A stretch of 64,000 nucleotides of DNA from Micromonospora polyrhachis (GCF_014203835.1 NZ_JACHJW010000001.1:5158501-5222500); one strand, 5' to 3'; positions 8,571 to 22,225 are shown, counted from the first letter of the stretch. The notes: a model not told the origin generated them from the letters alone. Numbers and translations are program-made.

Positions 8571-9272
8571 TCAGCGAGGGCCAGACAGGTTCAACTCCTG
8601 GGCCAGGATGGCAGCCTGGACCCGGCTGCGCAGACCGAGCTTGGTGAGGATCCGACTGACGTGGGTCTTCGTGGTGCTCTCCGCCATCACCAGGCGCTCG
8701 GCGATCTGCTGGTTGGACATCCCGAGGCCGAGGCAGGCCAGTACGTCCTGTTCACGCGGGGTGAGGTCCCGCACTGCGGCCACGGTCGCCGAGGAGGGCG
8801 TCGGGGCGCTGCGGGCGAAGGCGTGGATCAGTCGGCGGGTCACCCCGGGGGCGATGATGCCCTCGCCCCGGGCCACCGTCCGGACCGCCTCGACCAGGCC
8901 CTCGGCGTCGGTGTCCTTCAGCAGGAACCCGCACGCCCCGGCCCGCAACGCACCGAAGACGTACTCGTCGAGGTCGAAGGTGGTCAGCACCAGCACGTCG
9001 GCGAGTCCGTCGGCCACGATCTCCCGCGTCGCGGAGATGCCATCCAATCGGGGCATCCGCACGTCGAGCACGGCGACGTCGGGCCGCAACGACCGGCAGA
9101 GGGCCACCGCCTCCTCCCCGTCGGAGGCCTGCCCGACCACCTCGATCCCGGGTGTTCCGGCAAGGATCAGCGCCAGCCCCGCCCGAACCGCGTCCTGGTC
9201 GTCGGCGAGCACTACCCGGACCACGTCTTCGGTCGTACCTGCGGCTGCGCTCGCGCCCGGGTCCAGCGTCAT
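8571..9272 (-). CDS. LuxR/NarL-type response regulator
   Basis: This encodes 233 residues from the ATG at 9272. The receiver domain has acidic pocket DD (24-25), phospho-acceptor Asp70 (VAVLDVRMP), and the TTFD and LKD (switch and Lys) motifs. The C-terminal LuxR HTH is LTPREQDVLACLGLGMSNQQIAERLVMAESTTKTHVSRILTKLGLRSR. The start overlaps the kinase stop by ATGA, so the two are translationally coupled. It is the cognate regulator of the neighbouring kinase. Its regulon is unknown. Confidence 0.93.
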   Translation of the reverse strand: MTLDPGASAAAGTTEDVVRVVLADDQDAVRAGLALILAGTPGIEVVGQASDGEEAVALCRSLRPDVAVLDVRMPRLDGISATREIVADGLADVLVLTTFDLDEYVFGALRAGACGFLLKDTDAEGLVEAVRTVARGEGIIAPGVTRRLIHAFARSAPTPSSATVAAVRDLTPREQDVLACLGLGMSNQQIAERLVMAESTTKTHVSRILTKLGLRSRVQAAILAQELNLSGPR

Positions 9273-10552
9273 ACCTGTGCCTCCGTCGTCGGCAACTCGG
9301 CGTGCACCCGCCACTGGGACTCCCGGGGACCGGCGTCGAACCGACCATGCAACAGGGCGGCCCGCTCTCGCATCCCGATCAGGCCGGCTCCCGCGCCAGC
9401 CAGGGCACCATCCCGGGTACGGTCCGACAGCGGATTCTCGACGGTGACGCTGACCAGGTCGGGCTGGTAGTCGACGACCAGGGAAGCCTGTCCGGACCCG
9501 TGTTTGAGAGCGTTGGTCAACGACTCCTGCACGATCCGGTAGGCGGCGAGATCCACGCTGACCGGCAGCATTCGGGCCCGGCCGGTCGTCTCCACCCGCA
9601 CCGCCAGGCCGGCGACCCGGGCCCGGTCGACCAGCCGGTCCACCTCGGCCAACCGGACCCGGGTCGCCTCCTCGGCCGTCTCGGAGGTACCGGCTGCGGT
9701 CGCGTTGGTCGCCGTGCCGTCCGGCGTTGCGCCGCCTGGTCCGCTGCCGATTCCGCCTGGTCCGCCCGGGTCGCGGAGCAGGCCGATCATCTGCCGCATC
9801 TCAGCCAGCCCCTGCACGCTGTTCTCCCGGATCACCTGTAGCACCTGGTCCAGCTGCGCCCGATCCAGCCCGCGTACGGACAGTGCCGCCGTGGCGTGGA
9901 TCGCCACCGCACTCAGATGGTTGGCGATGACGTCGTGCAGTTCCCGGGCCATCCGGTTGCGCTCGGCGGTGACCGCCTGCCGCCGGTCGAGTTCGACCAG
10001 CCGGGCGGTCTGTTCCGCCCGGGCCCGCTCGGCGGCGGCGCGGGCCCGTTCCGCGGCCGCCTGGTCCCGGTACTGCCGGATGCTGATCCCGGTGACCACC
10101 GGCAGGACGCCGATCAGCATCACGAACACGCCGAGGACGAGGCCCTGCCAGGACCTGAGCAGTAACACCCCGGCTACCGAAGCGATGCCGGTGAGGGCCA
10201 CCTGGATTCGGAGCAGCCAGCGCCACAGCCGGGGTGGGCCGTAGACGCAGGCGTCGCCGAGCACCTGACCGTAGACCAGGATGGTGCCCAGGGATGCGCC
10301 CAACACCAGGTCGACGACGATGGCCACGCTGCCCACCGCCAGGCTGGTCCGGGGCGCTACCCGGCGTATCGCCACCGCCGCGCAGGCGGTGACGAGGGTG
10401 CCCAGGAACACGATCAGGGGCGGCTCGAGACCGGTCCGGAAGTTCGGATAGACGTCGAGGCCGATCAGCACCAGGCCACCGGCCAGGTAGGCGGCGGCCA
10501 ACGCCAGGTCACGTCGTAGCGTGCCCTGCCGTAGCCCCAGCCGTTCCAGCAT
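9269..10552 (-). CDS. NarL-family sensor histidine kinase (HisKA_3)
   Basis: This 427-residue membrane kinase has four or five N-terminal hydrophobic segments (about 15-150) and a short coiled coil of alternating Ala/Glu/Arg (165-185). The phospho-acceptor is His206 in RNRMARELHDVIANH. A HATPase region ends with GLIGMRERAALLHGRF. The Gly/Thr/Ala-rich insertion between dimerisation and ATPase domains (about 260-290) is an unstructured linker. It pairs with the coupled response regulator downstream. No extracellular sensor domain is seen, so it probably senses the membrane state or uses a partner protein. Confidence 0.92.
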   Translation of the reverse strand: MLERLGLRQGTLRRDLALAAAYLAGGLVLIGLDVYPNFRTGLEPPLIVFLGTLVTACAAVAIRRVAPRTSLAVGSVAIVVDLVLGASLGTILVYGQVLGDACVYGPPRLWRWLLRIQVALTGIASVAGVLLLRSWQGLVLGVFVMLIGVLPVVTGISIRQYRDQAAAERARAAAERARAEQTARLVELDRRQAVTAERNRMARELHDVIANHLSAVAIHATAALSVRGLDRAQLDQVLQVIRENSVQGLAEMRQMIGLLRDPGGPGGIGSGPGGATPDGTATNATAAGTSETAEEATRVRLAEVDRLVDRARVAGLAVRVETTGRARMLPVSVDLAAYRIVQESLTNALKHGSGQASLVVDYQPDLVSVTVENPLSDRTRDGALAGAGAGLIGMRERAALLHGRFDAGPRESQWRVHAELPTTEAQV

Positions 10553-10731
10553 TGCCCGATCCCATCACACCGTCGCGGCGGTGAACTCGCCCGTGGGGAC
10601 GACCATGGCCGTCCCGGGTCCGTCGAAGGATGTACCCGTCCATCCTTTGGCGGACCCGGATCTCACCATCGGCGGCGACGTCGCGACCCCGACCGTACGG
10701 GAGGCTGAAGGCGACGGAACAGGAGGTCGCA

Positions 10732-11271
10732 ATGGTACTGGCCGTGATCGTCGCCTGCGAGATCGGATTCTGGGTTCTGCTCGGTGCGGGACTGGTCGCT
10801 CGCTACCTGCTGCGGATGCGGCGGTTGAGCACCCTGCTGCTGATCTCCGTACCGTTGGTCGATCTGGTGCTGCTCGCCGCCACCGTGGTCGACCTGCGGC
10901 GGGGAGCCACAGCCAACTTCACCCACGGGCTCGCCGCCGCCTATCTCGGGTTCTCGATCGCCTTCGGACACTCCATGATCCGCTGGGCCGACCAGCGGTT
11001 CGCCCACCGCTTCGCCGGAGGGCCGCCGCCGTGGAAGCCGCCGAAGGGTGGTTGGGCCCGGGCCCGCTACGAGTGGCGGGAGTGGGGCAAGGGCATCCTG
11101 GGCTGGGCGGTCGCCTGCGTACTCCTCGGTGCGGGGATCCTGATGGTCGGCGACGCCAGCCGAACCGCCGAACTGCTTGCCTGGATCACCCGACTGAGTG
11201 CGGCGATGGCGATCTGGTTCGTTGCCTTCCCGCTCTGGGCGACGATCTTTCCCGGTCGATCCCAGAGCTGA
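10732..11271 (+). CDS. Multi-pass membrane protein, unknown function
   Basis: This encodes 179 residues from the ATG at 10732, preceded by AGGAGG (10721-10726). Hydrophobic segments lie near residues 2-24, 33-50, 62-80, 118-138 and 150-172. The loop between the third and fourth is positively charged and Pro-rich (GGPPPWKPPKGGWARARYEW), which suggests a cytoplasmic loop. I recognise no catalytic motif. It is transcribed away from the two-component pair across a 180-bp divergent promoter region, so it could be a target of that system; this is inference. Confidence 0.65.
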   Translation: MVLAVIVACEIGFWVLLGAGLVARYLLRMRRLSTLLLISVPLVDLVLLAATVVDLRRGATANFTHGLAAAYLGFSIAFGHSMIRWADQRFAHRFAGGPPPWKPPKGGWARARYEWREWGKGILGWAVACVLLGAGILMVGDASRTAELLAWITRLSAAMAIWFVAFPLWATIFPGRSQS

Positions 11272-11456
11272 GCCAGATGTCGATCCGATCAACCTGACCG
11301 GCACTGGTGACCTTGTCGGAGCGAGACAGTACGGTGACAGAGCCCAGTACGGATCGCCGCCCGCCGGGACACGGTCACGAGGTCCGGGGCACGACGATGC
11401 TCGTGCGGCCGGGCGACTGCCCATCCGGGCGACGGCGAGTGTGAGGAGATCGGCGA

Positions 11457-11900
11457 ATGACGCAGGGGGAGGCCGAATCCGGCCCCGCCGATGGTGAACA
11501 GCACTGCCTCTTGGGCGATCAGGCGGCATCAGCTGGTTTCGCTGCCAGACAACTCCGCTGGTCGTCCGGGACCGATGCGAATCCGGTCGGGGAGCAGCCC
11601 CACCCCGCGCCTACCGATGTCGAGGCGTACCCGGCCCACCCCGAGCCGGTCACGGACGAGGATCGGATCGACCGGGTGCCGCGGCAGCGGACGGGCGGTC
11701 ACGATCGCGAGGGTGTCGTCGTGCTACCCGAGCCGACCGGACCCGACCACGCGGTGACGATGGGCGCTCCACCGACGATGGGCACCCCGCCGACCTGCCG
11801 GACCGATCGTCCGGGCTGGGCCGGGGCCCACCGACACGGGGCGGTCCGACCCCGGCAGCGCATCAACCGACGGGAACGGCCACCGCGCCGGTGGTGCTGA
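11457..11900 (+). CDS. Possible hypothetical protein, disordered
   Basis: This is a 147-residue frame with an ATG at 11457 and GAGGAG about 10 bases upstream. The product is rich in Pro, Gly, Arg and acidic residues, without hydrophobic core, and looks disordered (TMGAPPTMGTPPT repeat). Composition is what a spurious frame in high-GC DNA would also give. If it is not a gene, 11272-11954 (683 bp) is noncoding. I see no other feature there. Confidence 0.25.
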   Translation: MTQGEAESGPADGEQHCLLGDQAASAGFAARQLRWSSGTDANPVGEQPHPAPTDVEAYPAHPEPVTDEDRIDRVPRQRTGGHDREGVVVLPEPTGPDHAVTMGAPPTMGTPPTCRTDRPGWAGAHRHGAVRPRQRINRRERPPRRWC

Positions 11901-11954
11901 CCGGACACGGTGCGCGCTCCTGTCCCCGGTTGTCGGGTGCCTCTCCCGTCCCGG

Positions 11955-12716
11955 TTATCGGGTGCGGCGACGCACCAGCAGCGCGATCCCGGCCAGGGCG
12001 AGGGTGATGAGGACGAGCACGCCGACGTTGAGCAGGAGCATTTCCCGCAGATCACCGACGACCTGGCCGAAATCCTTGGTCGGAGCCTGCTCCTTGTCGG
12101 TGGTCGCCCGCTCGACCCCGCCGCCGCCACCGCCGACCTGATTCTGCTGTTCGCTGAGCGGTGCCCCGGCGGCCCGTAGCGTCTCGGACATGTCGAGCCG
12201 ACCGAAGAACCAGGCGGCGGAGGTCTTGCGCCGGTCCGGCTGCTCAGCTGGCCGGAACGCCCGAGGTCCCCCCTCGGCCAGCGGGTAAAGGTCGTACGTC
12301 TGCTTGGCGACGTCGCCCTCCAGCACCACGACCGTGTACTTCGGCCCGAGGCCGTCCGACTTCGGAGCGGAGGTGGTCTGGGTGCTCTTGGTCATCCAGC
12401 CGACCTGTTCCATCACCGCGTCGAAGAGAATCACGTCGGCTGCGGCTCGTACGTGCAGCGGTTCGGTGATGCCGGGTCCGGTGATGGTGACCGCCGCCGG
12501 CGACTCGGGCGACCCGACATGTCCATGCGCTACGGCCCCGGCCGGCGGGATGCCGGTGTGGGGCGTCCGGGCCAGCACCGTGGCGGTGGTGGTGCCGGCC
12601 AGCGGAGAGGTAGGCGCGGGAAGGGCATACGCCGGGGTGATTGCGGCAAACGACAGGCCGAGCCCGGCCAGAAGTCCTGCGGCCCCTGCCAGTCGACGAC
12701 TCACCCGGTGGACCAC
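11955..12716 (-). CDS. Secreted, membrane-anchored protein of unknown function
   Basis: This encodes 253 residues from the GTG at 12716, preceded by GAGGAG with 7-base spacing. Residues 1-32 form an export signal (VVHRVSRRLAG then a hydrophobic run, with APAYALP-like cleavage region). The extracellular part has ITGPGITEPLHVRAAADVILFDAVMEQVGWM and a KYTVVVLEGDVAKQTYDLYPLAEGGPRAF segment. A Gly-rich stretch (GGGGGGVE) leads to one C-terminal transmembrane helix (MLLLNVGVLVLITLALAGIALLV) and an RRRTR cytoplasmic stop. This layout resembles wall-facing anchored proteins. It is divergent from a CopC-like gene of similar architecture, so a shared envelope or metal function is possible, but unproven. 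Confidence 0.7.
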   Translation of the reverse strand: MVHRVSRRLAGAAGLLAGLGLSFAAITPAYALPAPTSPLAGTTTATVLARTPHTGIPPAGAVAHGHVGSPESPAAVTITGPGITEPLHVRAAADVILFDAVMEQVGWMTKSTQTTSAPKSDGLGPKYTVVVLEGDVAKQTYDLYPLAEGGPRAFRPAEQPDRRKTSAAWFFGRLDMSETLRAAGAPLSEQQNQVGGGGGGVERATTDKEQAPTKDFGQVVGDLREMLLLNVGVLVLITLALAGIALLVRRRTR

Positions 12717-12953
12717 GGTCGATCTCCTCGCCCCGTACGGAATGGCCTTGCTCGGCACAGGTCATGCGCGGGTTGCCGGTAAAGTACGCGGATCCTGCCG
12801 GAGCAGGAGTAATACGCACTTACCTGTTTAGACTCCGGACAACAGCACTCGGTTGCACCTGGCCGAGTGGCATTTTGGAACTATCTGCGATCTCAGGTCG
12901 ACCAATGACGAACTGTAGATCCGAGTAAAGATCGTATCTGTCGGGAGGTGTTC

Positions 12954-13538
12954 ATGGGGAACCGGGGGACCCGGACAGCAGGGTCGCTGCTGGGGGCGAT
13001 CGTGGGGCTGCTCTGTGTACTGTTGCCCGCCGGGCCGGCGGCTGCCCACAACTCCCTCACCGGCAGTGATCCGAAGGATGGGGCGCAACTGCGTACCGCA
13101 CCGGATCGGGTCGAACTGACGTTCCTGTCCCGACTCGACCCGGCGACCACCAAGGTCACGGTCACCGGACCGGAGAGCGTGTCGGCCCAGGGTGGGGAGC
13201 CGGTCTTCGCCGGGTCCAAGGTGGCGGTGCCGTTCCGGCCCGGACCCGCCGGGACCTACCTGATCCGGTACGAGGTCGCCTCCGGCGACGGGCACCCGGT
13301 CAAGGGAACGGTCACCTTCAACCTGACCGTCGGTGCGACCCCCATCCTGTCACCATCCCCGGCACCGACCACCACCCCCACCGCCACGCCGACCTCAAGC
13401 GCCTCACCCGCGTTCGTACCAGCGTCACCGGGTACCGAGCCCGAGGAACCGTCGTACTGGTGGGTGGGGATTGTCGGTGCGGCGGTGCTGGTGGGAGTCG
13501 TCGCCATACTGGCGCTCCGGCGCCGCCGCCGTGGCTGA
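12954..13538 (+). CDS. CopC-domain (copper resistance-like) secreted protein
   Basis: This encodes 194 residues from the ATG at 12954 with GGGAGG (12943-12948) 5 bases upstream. A signal peptide ends at AAA-HNSL, so the mature protein starts with His, as in CopC where the N-terminal His binds Cu(II). The CopC beta-sandwich follows (SDPKDGAQLRTAPDRVELTF, and DGHPVKGTVTFN with the second conserved His). A Thr/Pro/Ser linker and a C-terminal transmembrane helix (WWVGIVGAAVLVGVVAILAL) with RRRRRG end the protein. It acts outside the membrane. No CopD-type partner is adjacent. Confidence 0.85.
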   Translation: MGNRGTRTAGSLLGAIVGLLCVLLPAGPAAAHNSLTGSDPKDGAQLRTAPDRVELTFLSRLDPATTKVTVTGPESVSAQGGEPVFAGSKVAVPFRPGPAGTYLIRYEVASGDGHPVKGTVTFNLTVGATPILSPSPAPTTTPTATPTSSASPAFVPASPGTEPEEPSYWWVGIVGAAVLVGVVAILALRRRRRG

Positions 13539-13598
13539 CGGCAGCGCCGGACAGTAGGGCCGACGGCAGCCCGCTCGATCAGGCCGCCCTGCGGCAGG

Positions 13599-15008
13599 TC
13601 AGGGGAGTCGCACCCGGGCGGCGCGCAGTCGGGTCAGGGTGCGCTCACGACCGAGCACCTCCAGCGACTCGAACAACGGCAGTCCGACGGTACGGCCGGT
13701 GACCGCGACCCGTACCGGTGCCTGGGTCTTGCCGAGCTTGAGGCCGCGTGCCGCGCCGACCTCCTCCAGGGTGGCCTTGAGGGTCTCGGCGTCCCAGGTG
13801 GGCAGCGCGTCGAAGGCGGCGATCGCCTCGTCGAGCAGTTCGGCGGACCCCTCCTTCATGGTCTTGGTCCAGGCCCCCTCGTCGATCAGCGGTGACTCCA
13901 GGAAGAGGAAGTCGACATTGGGCACGATCTCACTGAGTACGGCGATCCGGGTCTGCGCCAGCGGTGCCACGGCGGCGAACGCGGCCGGATCGTACTCCTC
14001 GGGCTGCCACGGCGGCGGTGCGATCGTGTCGGTGCCGGTGAGCCACGGCTGACAGGCGGCGATGAACTCGTCGACCGGCAGCGCCCGGATGTATTCGCCG
14101 TTGAACGCGCGTAGCTTCTTCTCGTCGAAGAAGGCCGGTGACGGATTGACCTCGGACAACCGGAACTCGTCCTCGATGACCGACCAGGGGACGATCTCCC
14201 GGTCGCCGGAGGGAGCCCAGCCGAGCAACATCAGGTAATTGCGCATTGCCGAGGCGAGATAGCCCTCATCCTTGTACGCCTCCAGCGCGACCTTGTCACG
14301 TCGCTTGGAGAGTTTCTGGCGCTTCTCGTTGACCACGACCGGCACGTGTGCCCACACCGGGGGCGTCACCCCGAGCGCTTCCCAGAGCAACTGCTGCTTC
14401 GGAGTGTTGGGCAGGTGTTCCTCGGCCCGGATCACGTGGGTGATCCCCATGGTCATGTCGTCGACCACGTTTGCCAACAGGAAGACCGGGGACCCGTCGC
14501 CCCGGGCGATCACGAAGTCCTCGATCAACTTGTTCTCGAAGGTCGGCTCGCCCCGAATCAGGTCGACCACCACGGTCGCGCCCTCGTCCGGCGTACGGAA
14601 GCGCAGCGCCCGGCCCTCGCCCGGGTCGAGACCCCGGTCGCGGCAGAAGCCGTCGTAACCCTGGTACTGCGAACCGGTACGGGCCTGGACCGCCTCCCGG
14701 GTGCAGTCGCAGTAGTACGCCCGACCGGCGGTGTGCAGCTTCGCGGCGGCGTCCCGGTGCTGCTGGGCGTTCTGCGACTGGAAGTAGGGCCCCTCGTAGG
14801 TGCCGCGCTCGATGCCGATCCAGTCCAGCGCCGACAGGATGCCCTCGGTCCATTCGGGGCGGTTCCGGGCCGCGTCGGTGTCCTCGACGCGGAGCACGAA
14901 GACACCGCCCTGCTGCTTGGCGAAGATCCAGTTCTGTAGGGCCGAGCGGGCACCCCCGACGTGGAACATGCCAGTGGGGGAAGGGGCAAATCGTACGCGT
15001 ACCGTCAC
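13599..15008 (-). CDS. gltX: Glutamyl-tRNA synthetase
   Basis: This 469-residue class I synthetase charges tRNA-Glu. The ATP-site signatures are HVGGA (residues 16-20, the GluRS form of HIGH) and KLSKR (232-236). Cys100, Cys102 and Cys122 in YYCDC...FCRD form the partial zinc-binding knob seen in bacterial GluRS. Length is normal. Start ATG 15008 is immediately followed by the conserved [11 protein letters not shown]. Position beside a beta-glucosidase/transporter pair is not the usual gltX context, and I see no co-transcribed partner. Confidence 0.95.
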   Translation of the reverse strand: MTVRVRFAPSPTGMFHVGGARSALQNWIFAKQQGGVFVLRVEDTDAARNRPEWTEGILSALDWIGIERGTYEGPYFQSQNAQQHRDAAAKLHTAGRAYYCDCTREAVQARTGSQYQGYDGFCRDRGLDPGEGRALRFRTPDEGATVVVDLIRGEPTFENKLIEDFVIARGDGSPVFLLANVVDDMTMGITHVIRAEEHLPNTPKQQLLWEALGVTPPVWAHVPVVVNEKRQKLSKRRDKVALEAYKDEGYLASAMRNYLMLLGWAPSGDREIVPWSVIEDEFRLSEVNPSPAFFDEKKLRAFNGEYIRALPVDEFIAACQPWLTGTDTIAPPPWQPEEYDPAAFAAVAPLAQTRIAVLSEIVPNVDFLFLESPLIDEGAWTKTMKEGSAELLDEAIAAFDALPTWDAETLKATLEEVGAARGLKLGKTQAPVRVAVTGRTVGLPLFESLEVLGRERTLTRLRAARVRLP

Positions 15009-15043
15009 AGGTCAAGGGTACGGCTGCCGGTGGAGAGCCGTTA

Positions 15044-15090
15044 GGAAGGGCCCCTTCCCAAGGCGGAAAGCGGCAAGAAGGAGCCCTTCC
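15044..15090 (-). terminator. Hairpin/dispersed palindrome between MFS gene and gltX
   Basis: Arm GGAAGGGCCCCTTCC (15044-15058) pairs with AGAAGGAGCCCTTCC (15076-15090) over a 17-base loop, with few mismatches. It lies 12 bp past the stop of the MFS gene (minus strand) and can end that transcript. The arms are also partly self-complementary. It belongs to the same repeat family as 57033-57081. Confidence 0.65.
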
Positions 15091-15101
15091 CTGCTCCCGA
15101 A

Positions 15102-16483
15102 TCAGGGGACGGTGCGGATCTTCACCACCAGGATGCTGCCGAGCAGGGTCACGGCGGCGGTCGCCGTGTAGAGGGCGGGGTATCCGCCGAGATGCACGAC
15201 GATCGGTGCGGAGAGCGCCGGACCCAGCACCTGCGGCGCGGAGTTGGCGATGTTGATGACGCCGAGGTCCTTGGCCCGGTTCGTCGCCTGGGGCAGCACC
15301 TGAGTGATCAACGCCGCGTCGACCGCGACGTAGACGCCGTAACCGGCACCGAGCAGGAGTGCAGCGACCAGGGCGGTCGGCCAGATCGGCCAGGCGGCGA
15401 GCAGCAACGCCGCCACCGCCATGATCACCCCGGCCCAGATCACGAAGATCTTGCGCTTGCCGGTCCGGTCGGAGAGTCGGCCGGCGACGACGGCGGTGGC
15501 CATGAGTCCGGTGGTGTAGAGCAGGATCAGGATGAGCAACCCGCTCTCCGGATCGTGATGACGGACCTGGTCGGTGAGGAAGTAGAGCAGGTAGAGGGTG
15601 CCCAGCGCGTTGCCCACCTGGACCAGGAAGCGGGTGCCCCAGGCCCAGGCGAAGTCCGGGTACCGCCGAGGGTCGACCCACATCCCGGCGAGCAGTTCCC
15701 GCCAGCGCAGCGGGGGTCGGTGCGTACGGGGTAGTGGGTCGTCGGCGGTGAGCAGGGTGAACGGCACGGCGAGCAGCAGCACGGCCACCGCCACCGCCGC
15801 GTACCCGGCCGCGTTTCCGGTGACGACGGCGGTGACCAGCACTGCCCCCACCACCAGGCCGAGCGCCTGTGGGATGCCGATCCAGCCGGAGACACCACCG
15901 CGTTGGGCCACCGGCACCCGGTCCGGTACGGCGGCGGTGAGGGTGGCCAGCATCGCGTTGAAGCACAGTTGCGCGGCGATCCAGGCGATCGTCACGCCGA
16001 GGATGGTGCGCTGCTGGGCGAGCAGTAACAGGGACGCCGCCCCGAGCACCGCGCCGCCCAGGGTCCAGACGTGTCGTCGGCCGAATTCGCGGCCACCGAG
16101 CCGTAGGCAGGTCCGGTCGGAGAGCGCCCCGGCGAGCGGGTTGGCGATGACCGCGGCCAGCGCACCGAGCCCGGTGACGATGGCGAGCATCGTCTCCTTG
16201 TCGGTCGGTGTGATCAGCTCCACCTGCTGGGGGAGCAGCACCTGGATGGGGGTGAAGAACGCCATCCAGACGCCGAGGTTGGCGCTGAAGATCAACGCGA
16301 TCCAGCCTCGGCGTACCGGGACGGTTGGCTCGGCGAGGGCGGTGGGCAGCGTCGCCGCCCTCGCCGGGTCGAGCAGGGATGACTCCGGCTCGAGCAGGGA
16401 TGACTCCGGCTCGGGCCGGGATGACTTCGGGTCGGGCCGGGATGACTCCGGCTCGGGCCGCGACGCGGCCGGGTCCACGGCGG

Positions 16484-16487
<4 letters not shown>
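15102..16487 (-). CDS. MFS sugar/glycoside transporter
   Basis: This encodes 461 residues from the ATG at 16487. About 12 transmembrane helices begin near residue 50 (GWIALIFSANLGVWMAFFTPIQVLL). The SDRTCLRLGGREFGRRH and GRLSDRTGKRK loops are the paired MFS/GPH-type signatures after TM2 and TM8. The ATG overlaps the stop of the upstream beta-glucosidase by 4 bases (ATGA), which implies that it brings in the glycoside that enzyme cleaves. The N-terminal 45 residues are a Ser/Pro/Glu/Asp repeat encoded by a 21-bp tandem DNA repeat. This tail is not part of the transporter core. Confidence 0.88.
16371..16454. repeat. 21-bp tandem repeat inside MFS gene
   Basis: Four consecutive 21-bp units (16371-16391, 16392-16412, 16413-16433, 16434-16454) with the pattern G(A/G)GC(A/C)GGGATGACT(C/T)CGG. 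They encode the repeated Glu/Asp-Pro-Glu-Ser-Ser type tail of the transporter N-terminus. Copy number changes would stay in frame. Confidence 0.85.
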
Positions 16488-17899
<1,412 letters not shown>

Positions 17900-18031
17900 C
17901 GACCCTCCTCGTAACGTGAAATGTGTTCGGACTCTATTCGTCCGGCGTGTCGATGGGAACCCTTCCCGTTCTGTCCGAAATTGCGCATAGAGTGCCGATA
18001 TTGAGAAATGTCCTTCATGGAGGCAGCGAAG

Positions 18032-18715
18032 ATGATTCTCGTTGAGCGCAGCGGGCGCGTCGGGGTGCCGATCGAATCGGTCTGGGAGGTGGTCCAGCAG
18101 GCCGAACAGCTGCCGTCCTGGCTGGCCGGGGTACGCCAGGCCGAGGTGCTCTCCGGCGAGGGTTACGGCCGACGGCAGCGGGTCCAGGCCCGCCGGGGTG
18201 CGTCCGGCGAGGCCGAGGTGATCGCGTACCAGGAGCCGACCCTGATCGGCTGGCGGGAGCGGGCCAAGGGTGCCGGAGCGCGGGCCGAGGCCCGCACCGA
18301 GGTGTACGTCCAACTGGCGGCCGACGGCGACGAAACCGGCGTACGCCTGATCGTGGTGCGCTGGCCCGCCGGCCCGGTCAGCAAGGCGTTGCTACGCCTG
18401 GGAGTGCGCCGGGTCGGTGCCGGGCTGGAGGGCTCCCTGGCCCGGCTGACCGAACTGCTCATGCCGGCCGAGGTCGGTGCCCGACCGGCCGGCGACCCGG
18501 GCGTTCTGGTTGGCGCGACCGTTGGCGGCCCGAGCATGGCCGGCGCGGACCTGGGTGACCAGTCGGCCATCGAGGAGCGGCGGGCTCCGGTTGGGGAGAC
18601 CCGGCTCGACGACCTGCTCCGCGGCCCGGCCGACGAATCGGCCGACGAAGAAGCTGGGGTCGGTGGTCACCGGGCGGCGGCCAGAGTTGTGGCCAGTGCG
18701 AAGGCGAAGTGCTGA
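18032..18715 (+). CDS. SRPBCC/polyketide-cyclase-fold protein
   Basis: This encodes 227 residues from the ATG at 18032, which has GGAGG (18019-18023) 8 bases upstream. ATGs at 18008 and 18017 lack this. Residues 5-140 fit the START/SRPBCC helix-grip fold: an N-terminal strand, VPIESVWEVVQQAEQLPSWLAGVRQAEVL, and a C-terminal amphipathic helix (GLEGSLARLTELLMPAE). The last about 75 residues are acidic and Ala/Gly-rich and look disordered. Such proteins bind hydrophobic ligands or act in membrane or cyclase roles. No specific substrate is indicated. It is divergent from the beta-glucosidase and convergent with aceE. Confidence 0.75.
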   Translation: MILVERSGRVGVPIESVWEVVQQAEQLPSWLAGVRQAEVLSGEGYGRRQRVQARRGASGEAEVIAYQEPTLIGWRERAKGAGARAEARTEVYVQLAADGDETGVRLIVVRWPAGPVSKALLRLGVRRVGAGLEGSLARLTELLMPAEVGARPAGDPGVLVGATVGGPSMAGADLGDQSAIEERRAPVGETRLDDLLRGPADESADEEAGVGGHRAAARVVASAKAKC

Positions 18716-18757
18716 ACCAGACCCGGGGGGCGCGAGACCTGGGGGCGGCAAAGGTCA

Positions 18758-18797
18758 GGGGCGGGCGATGACGGAAACTACCGTCACCACCCGCCCC
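18758..18797. terminator. Bidirectional terminator between SRPBCC gene and aceE
   Basis: GGGGCGGGCGATGACGG (18758-18774) pairs with 18781-18797 (15 of 17 pairs) across the 6-base loop AAACTA, followed by TT. It lies between converging genes. Confidence 0.8.
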
Positions 18798-18819
18798 TTA
18801 CCGACGGAACCGAGTCCGC

Positions 18820-21621
<2,802 letters not shown>

Positions 21622-21705
21622 CCTGCCCCCTGATACCTGGTTAAGTCACCTCTAGTGGCCCCAGACGCGATGCGCGACACAGGTACTCGTCGGTAACTAC
21701 CGGCA

Positions 21706-21753
21706 AGGAAGGACCTCTTCCTCTTGCTTTCTGTTGTACACGGGCCCCTTCCT
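21706..21753. repeat. Degenerate copy of the GGGCCC palindrome family
   Basis: AGGAAGG (from 21706) and a complementary CCTTCCT (ending about 21752, preceded by GGGCC) flank a TTGCTTTCTGTTGT spacer. It lies between divergent aceE and yjbQ, where a terminator would not be expected, so I treat it as a dispersed repeat copy. Confidence 0.45.
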
Positions 21754-21777
21754 GACCGCTCAGGCAGACTATGGCCC

Positions 21778-22182
21778 ATGCGCAGCGAAGTGATCACGGT
21801 CCGGACCGGCAGCCGTCCGGTGGTGCGGGACATCACGCAACAGGCGGAGCAGTTCCTCGCCGGGGCGGGCGACGGCCTCCTGCACGTCTTCGTCCCGCAC
21901 GCGACGGCCGGGCTGGCGATCGTCGAGACCGGGGCGGGCTCGGACGATGACGTACTGACCGCGCTGGACGACCTGCTCCCCGCCGATGAGCGCTGGCGGC
22001 ACCGACACGGGTCACCGGGGCACGGTCGGGACCACGTGATGCCCGCCTTCGTGGCCCCGTACGCGACCCTGCCCGTGCTCGGCGGCCGGCTCGCGTTGGG
22101 CACCTGGCAGTCGATCTGCCTGGTCGACCTGAACGGCGACAACGACACCCGCGAGGTCCGGTTCTCGTTCCTGCCCGGCTGA
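21778..22182 (+). CDS. YjbQ/UPF0047 family protein
   Basis: This encodes 134 residues from the ATG at 21778; the ATG at 21771 is in another frame. The family blocks are clear: VPHATAGLAIVETG, a DDLLPADERWRHRH segment, GHGRDHVMPAFVAP and the C-terminal LGTWQSICLVDLNG...REVRFSF. The conserved His and Asp residues cluster as in the trimeric YjbQ structures, which have been reported to bind metal and show weak thiamine phosphate synthase-like activity. The true role is not settled. Single gene. Confidence 0.9.
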   Translation: MRSEVITVRTGSRPVVRDITQQAEQFLAGAGDGLLHVFVPHATAGLAIVETGAGSDDDVLTALDDLLPADERWRHRHGSPGHGRDHVMPAFVAPYATLPVLGGRLALGTWQSICLVDLNGDNDTREVRFSFLPG

Positions 22183-22225
22183 CCGCCTTGTCCGGCTGAC
22201 CGCCTTGTCCGGCTGACTGGCTGAC
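22175..22225. repeat. 17-bp tandem repeat after yjbQ
   Basis: CCGGCTGACCGCCTTGT is present twice head-to-tail (22175-22191, 22192-22208), followed by a diverged third copy. The first copy overlaps the yjbQ stop codon. Confidence 0.75.
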
